Shown here: one piece after another, positions 4,436 to 6,535 of the stretch
Numbering within the stretch: position 1 is the stretch's first letter
Layout of the letters: every line of letters begins with the position of its first letter
NCBI GenBank assembly: GCA_030044045.1
Contig: JASHWO010000216.1
Location: forward strand, 1 to 6,535
Length of the DNA: 6,535 nt
Direction of reading: 5' to 3'
Source of the DNA: Acidimicrobiales bacterium
GTDB lineage: Bacteria; Actinomycetota; Acidimicrobiia; Acidimicrobiales; RAAP-2
Position numbers and translations under genes: made by a program
Notes under the pieces: model-generated
The model's database searches: none
Seen by the model: only the letters and a program-made list of their open reading frames with translations
Told to the model about the DNA's origin: nothing

Positions 4436-6535
4436 ATGTCGACGCAGCATGCGGGGCCGGCGCACGCCCGGACGTCGCGCCTCGCCGGCCTCGACGGGGT
4501 CCGGGCGCTCGCCGTGCTGGCCGTCATGGGGTTCCACTTCGGCCTGTCCTGGCTGCCTGGCGGGTTCTTCGGCGTCGACGTGTTCTACGTGCTGTCCGGG
4601 TTCCTCATCACCGGGCTCCTGCTGGCCGAGTGGCGGCGGGCGGGCCGCATCGGGCTGTCCGCCTTCTGGCTGCGCCGGGCCCGCCGCCTGCTGCCCTGCC
4701 TGGTCCTGGTGCTGGTAGCCGTGTCCCTGTGCGTCCGTTACCTGGCGCCGGCGGGCACCTACCCCGGGTACCGCATGGACGCCCTCTCGGCGCTCTTCTA
4801 CTTCTCGAACTGGTGGCAGATCCACACGGCGAGCAACTACTTCGTGGCCACCGGCGCCGTCGCCGTCTCGCCCCTCACCCACACCTGGTCGCTGGCCATC
4901 GAGGAGCAGTTCTACCTGGTGTGGCCGGTGGTGGTGCTGGCCGTGCTCCGCGGCGCCCGCACCTACGGGCGGGCCGTGGGCGGGCTGCTGCTGCTGGCCG
5001 GCACCGGTGCCGTGGCCTCGGCCGTGGAGATGGCGGTCCTCTACCGGGCCGGCACCGGCACCACCCGGCTGTACTTCGGGACCGACACCCACGCCCAGTG
5101 CATCCTGGTCGGCGCGGCGCTGGCCTGCGCCCTGGCCCTGGTGGCCCGGCGCCAGGGGGTCGACGGGCTGGTCCCCCGGGTCACCTCGCCCGCCGCCCGC
5201 CGCGGGCTGGGCCTGGCCGGCCTGGTCGGCCTGGTGGTGCTGGCCACTCTCTCGGCCACCCTGGGCGGCCTCTCGCCGCTCACCTATGAGGGAGGCTTCG
5301 CCCTCTGTGCGGTGGCCGCCGCCGCGGTGATCACGGCCGCCGGCTGCGTCCCCGGCGGCGCGGTGGCCTGCCTGCTGTCGGCCCGGCCGCTGGTGCGGCT
5401 GGGCACCATCTCCTACGGCGTGTACCTCTGGCACTTCCCGGTCGACGTGTTCCTCAGCCCGGCCCGGGCCGGGTTCTCGGGCCTGCCGCTGATGGGCGTC
5501 CAGTTCGTGCTCACCATCGCCGTGGCCACGGCCAGCTACGTGCTGGTGGAGCGGCCGATCATGACGGGCACCTTCTGGCGGTCGTTGCGGGCGGCGGTGC
5601 CCGCCGGCGCCGGGGTGGCCCTCACCGCGGCGGCCATCTGGGTGCTGACGGTGGTGCCGGCCACCGCCACCACCGCCACGGCCGTCCGCCGCTACCGGGC
5701 GCCGTCCTCGGCCCGGTCCGAGGCGCCGCCCCCGGAGGTGGCGGTGCTCGGCGACAGCACGGCCGGGGTGCTGGAGGTGGCCCTGGGCGCCACGGCGCCG
5801 GCGGGCACCCACGTCGTCCAGGGGGCCATCGCCGGCTGCGGCCTGGCCGTGGCCTCGAACTCCTCCGTGCAGATCGGCAAGCTGCAGCAGTCGATGTTCC
5901 CCGGCTGTAACGAGGACCAGCCGGCGGACCAGCTCTGGCCGGCCCGGGACGCCGCCGCGGTGGCCGGGGTGGGCCGGGGCGACGTGGTGCTCTTCCTGGC
6001 CGGCGAGTGGGAGACCCAGGACCTGCTGATGCACGGCCACTGGACCGACATCCTCCAGCCGTCGTTCCGGCGCTACGAGCTGGGCCAGCTCCGCAGGCTG
6101 GTGGCGCTGGCCACGGCCCACGGGGCCCACCTCGACCTGCTCACCATGCCGGCCATGGAGGCCCACGGGGAGTACGGGAGCACGGGAGTGATGGACACCG
6201 GCCCGCCGAACCCGGCCAGCACACCGCGGCGGCGCGCCCTCTACGACGGGCTGCTGCGCCGCACGGCGGCGGCCTACCCGGGCAAGGTCAGCGTGCTCGA
6301 CTACGGCCAGCTCCTGTCGCCGCACGGCACGTTCACCGAGTACCTCGACGGCGTGCAGGTCCGTTCCACCGACGGGGTCCACACCCCGGCCTACGAGGTG
6401 GGCAACACACTGTGGACCGACACCACCCAGGCCGTGGCCGACGCCTACTACCACTGGCTCTCGCCCCGGATCTGGCCGGCCATCATCGACTCGGCCCATG
6501 CCGGGCCGGCGTCGCCGGTCGCCCTGCGCCTGCCG
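4436..6535 (+). CDS. Acyltransferase 3 (OafA/YrhL-like) fused to a C-terminal SGNH domain, 3' end outside the window
   Basis: The frame is open for 700 codons from ATG at 4436 to the window edge. Residues about 16-385 are an integral-membrane acyltransferase 3 domain with roughly ten hydrophobic helices. Its hallmarks are LDGVRALAVLAVMGFHFG with His34, FFGVDVFYVLSGFLIT at 44-59, FWLRRARRLLP at 77-87, THTWSLAIEEQFY at 148-160, and ISYGVYLWHFPV. A further helix near 386-408 leads to an extracytoplasmic SGNH domain: GDS at 439-441 with Ser441 as likely nucleophile, Cys468 and Cys491 as a possible disulfide, LAGEWETQD near 521-529, and DGVH at 646-649 giving the Asp/His pair. Such fusions O-acylate exported or cell-wall glycans: the membrane part passes acyl groups outward and the SGNH part transfers them. 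The acceptor is unknown. No Shine-Dalgarno is clear, but the LDG.RA motif lies close to this Met, as is typical. The length suggests only a short stretch is missing. Confidence 0.93.
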   Translation, partial: MSTQHAGPAHARTSRLAGLDGVRALAVLAVMGFHFGLSWLPGGFFGVDVFYVLSGFLITGLLLAEWRRAGRIGLSAFWLRRARRLLPCLVLVLVAVSLCVRYLAPAGTYPGYRMDALSALFYFSNWWQIHTASNYFVATGAVAVSPLTHTWSLAIEEQFYLVWPVVVLAVLRGARTYGRAVGGLLLLAGTGAVASAVEMAVLYRAGTGTTRLYFGTDTHAQCILVGAALACALALVARRQGVDGLVPRVTSPAARRGLGLAGLVGLVVLATLSATLGGLSPLTYEGGFALCAVAAAAVITAAGCVPGGAVACLLSARPLVRLGTISYGVYLWHFPVDVFLSPARAGFSGLPLMGVQFVLTIAVATASYVLVERPIMTGTFWRSLRAAVPAGAGVALTAAAIWVLTVVPATATTATAVRRYRAPSSARSEAPPPEVAVLGDSTAGVLEVALGATAPAGTHVVQGAIAGCGLAVASNSSVQIGKLQQSMFPGCNEDQPADQLWPARDAAAVAGVGRGDVVLFLAGEWETQDLLMHGHWTDILQPSFRRYELGQLRRLVALATAHGAHLDLLTMPAMEAHGEYGSTGVMDTGPPNPASTPRRRALYDGLLRRTAAAYPGKVSVLDYGQLLSPHGTFTEYLDGVQVRSTDGVHTPAYEVGNTLWTDTTQAVADAYYHWLSPRIWPAIIDSAHAGPASPVALRLP

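Noticed and set aside
1294..4527. 1077-codon open frame on the minus strand, crossing the kinase and the GH15 gene
   Set aside because: It is antisense to the kinase and out of frame with GH15. Its translation is Arg/Pro/Gly-rich with no domain, as expected from high third-position GC.
2370..4718. 782-codon plus-strand frame opposite the GH15 gene
   Set aside because: It is antisense to an obvious GH15 gene with intact catalytic motifs, and its translation has no recognisable domain.
4217..6499. 760-codon minus-strand frame opposite the acyltransferase
   Set aside because: It is Gly/His/Gln/Arg-rich and low in complexity, the mirror of a strongly biased real coding frame. The plus strand carries clear acyltransferase 3 and SGNH motifs.

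Overview
The window is very GC-rich, with strong G/C preference at third codon positions. Its gene families (GAF of the GAF-ANTAR type, a DevS-like histidine kinase, a TreH-like GH15 enzyme and an acyltransferase-3/SGNH fusion) point to a high-GC actinobacterium. Acidimicrobiia or a related uncultured lineage is plausible, but the lineage is inferred from composition and protein style only. I see no rRNA, tRNA, CRISPR array, intact insertion sequence or phage gene.

Layout from left to right. Positions 1-358 (minus) hold the N-terminal 119 codons of a GAF-domain protein whose likely ANTAR half lies outside the window. Positions 359-796 are a 438-bp divergent intergenic region with one credible promoter facing right. 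Positions 797-1990 (plus) encode a soluble PAS-HisKA_3-HATPase histidine kinase. Positions 1991-2114 carry two copies of a 42-bp repeat around a GC hairpin. Just after them, about 2115-2327 (plus), is the C-terminal piece of a GNAT acetyltransferase that has lost its front. Positions 2397-4253 (minus) encode a complete GH15 glucoamylase/trehalase-like enzyme, convergent with the GNAT piece. Positions 4254-4435 are a second divergent intergenic region. Positions 4436-6535 (plus) encode a membrane acyltransferase fused to an extracytoplasmic SGNH domain, still open at the window edge.

Functionally there are two halves. The left half is signalling: a GAF protein of the kind usually joined to an RNA-binding ANTAR domain, and an orphan two-component kinase, divergently transcribed. 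The right half is carbohydrate metabolism and modification: an alpha-glucoside hydrolase and an O-acyltransferase of envelope or exported glycans, also divergently transcribed. Nothing directly links the two halves. I did not find a convincing new multi-gene system. The least explained part is the repeat/hairpin block joined to the decapitated GNAT gene.
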